Below are positions 63,497 through 64,000 of a stretch of DNA of 64,000 bases, piece after piece. The stretch comes from Colletes latitarsis. Lineage: Eukaryota > Arthropoda > Insecta > Hymenoptera > Colletidae. How positions within the stretch are numbered: the first letter of the stretch is position 1; the number at the start of each line of letters is the position of its first letter. The stretch covers positions 26,678,001 to 26,742,000 of the forward strand of contig NW_027488366.1 in assembly GCF_051014445.1 (NCBI RefSeq), written 5' to 3'. A program made the position numbers and the translations under genes. The notes beneath the pieces are model-generated. The model saw only the letters and a list, made by a program, of their open reading frames with translations, searched no databases and was not told the DNA's origin.

Positions 63497-64000
63497 ATAA
63501 CCCAGGATCTGTTCAACGAGTATGTGAAGTGTGCGAAAGTATGAGTCTGATGAGGTCAAATCCCAGACCAATCCCAGACTTAACTTGCGTTATCCTCTAA
63601 AATATTGATCGAAACCAGGTTTAATCGACTGTTTCAGTGTGGTACCACATTACTACGTGATCCAAACCAGAAAAAACCCAGGATCAGTTCAACAAGTATA
63701 AGAAGAATGCGAAAGTATGAGTCTGATGAGTGAAAATCCCAGGGCTAACCTAGACCTAACATGCGTTAGCCTCTAAAATATTGATCCAAACCAGGTTTAA
63801 TGGACTGTTTCAGTGTGGTACCACATTACTACGTGATACAAGCCAGACAAAACACAGGATCCGTTCAACAAGTATGTGAGGAATGCGAAAGTATGAGTCT
63901 GATGAGTGAAAATCCCAGGCCTAACCTAGACCTAACATGCGTTATCCTCAAAAATATTGATCGAAACCTGGTTTACTCGACTGTTTCAGTTTGGTACCAC

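Larger units (their letters stand above)
1..64000. repeat. Satellite DNA array, ~176-bp monomer, head-to-tail, about 363 copies
   Basis: The same landmarks recur every 175-177 bp through the whole window. Taking the 12-bp palindrome (for example TGTGGTACCACA at 148-159) as unit position 1, the order is: ttactacgtga (about 13), an A-rich run ending in cccagg (about 35), acaagtatg (about 56), gcgaaagta (about 72), gatgagggcaaat (about 88), gttatcctctaaaat (about 128) and caggtttaattgactgttt (about 155). The next equivalent palindrome slot begins at 324, exactly 176 bp later. All units point the same way; I saw no inversion and no inserted non-satellite sequence. Units start and stop mid-monomer at both window edges, so the array continues outside. 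The size matches one nucleosome plus linker and is typical of plant centromeric satellites, so a centromeric or pericentromeric role is inferred. The family itself is not one I recognise, and a non-plant source is possible. Confidence 0.97.
30431..64000. repeat. Satellite family B sub-array (~176-bp monomers, several sub-types)
   Basis: About 191 monomers of the same basic unit as family A, but with different diagnostic bases: gagcctgatgagg or gagtctgatgagtg replaces gagccagatgagg; cccagacctaac replaces ccgagacataac; acttgcg or acatgcg replaces accggcg; and tgatcgaaacc replaces taatcgcaacc. Four sub-types can be told apart: B1 (gttcaacaagtatgtgaaaa), B2 (agccatgaagtatgagaaat), B3 (tctgatgagtgaaaatccc) and B4 (ctcgatcaggtcaacatg). 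They are ordered into long higher-order repeats rather than a simple dimer. I found nothing other than satellite in this half. Confidence 0.93.

Noticed and set aside
1..64000. CRISPR array or other prokaryotic repeat system
   Set aside because: The repeat is continuous with no unique spacers, the unit is 176 bp, and there are no cas-like genes.
1..64000. Ribosomal or 5S RNA gene tandem array
   Set aside because: No recognisable 5S internal control region or rRNA core sequence is present in the unit, and variation between monomers is far too high for a conserved RNA gene.
1..64000. Telomere or subtelomere repeats
   Set aside because: I saw no runs of a short telomeric motif; isolated ccctaac or cctaaccc strings are part of the monomer (for example ccctaaccgag) and do not form tandem arrays.

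Overview
This window is one uninterrupted block of tandem satellite DNA. A unit of about 176 bp repeats head-to-tail, all in the same orientation, roughly 363 times from the first base to the last, and both ends of the window cut through a unit. I found no protein-coding gene, RNA gene, transposon, CRISPR array or unique sequence. The scattered open frames of 60-144 codons are by-products of the repeat: they recur with the repeat period, and 176 is not a multiple of 3, so no frame stays in register from unit to unit. The nucleosome-sized unit, the higher-order structure and the absence of genes suggest a eukaryotic centromeric or pericentromeric array. A unit of about 176 bp is common in flowering-plant centromeres, but I do not recognise the family and cannot name the species.

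Layout. Two related sequence families split the window. Family A (1 to about 30,430) largely alternates two monomer types, giving a 352-bp dimer. One type has gatgagggcaaatccc with ccgagacataaccggcg; the other has gatgattgcaaatacc with aacccagacat. Family B (about 30,430 to 64,000) lacks that alternation and has cctgatgagggc or tctgatgagtg with cagacctaac and tgcgttatcc. It also contains a distinctive divergent monomer class carrying gtcaacatgtatgtt. The switch happens inside one chimeric monomer at about 30,425-30,436.

Higher-order structure. Family B has long, young tandem duplications: 5,637 bp x2 (32 monomers, only about eight differences seen), 1,940 bp x2 (11 monomers, one difference seen), 2,464 bp x2.3 (14 monomers), 880 bp x2 and 528-bp trimers nested inside the 5,637-bp unit. 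Family A is a mosaic of shared blocks of about 0.4-2 kb, repeated at spacings of 3.0, 7.4, 11.6, 14.8, 15.6, 17.6, 17.9 and 20.7 kb. This fits repeated unequal exchange and gene conversion.

The most interesting signal is a 12-bp perfect inverted repeat once per monomer. It exists in several sequence versions (TGTGGTACCACA, TGAGGTACCTCA, TGTGGGCCCACA) that differ by paired changes keeping the symmetry. I see no matching CENP-B box. All block boundaries were placed by eye and are good to about 10-30 bp.
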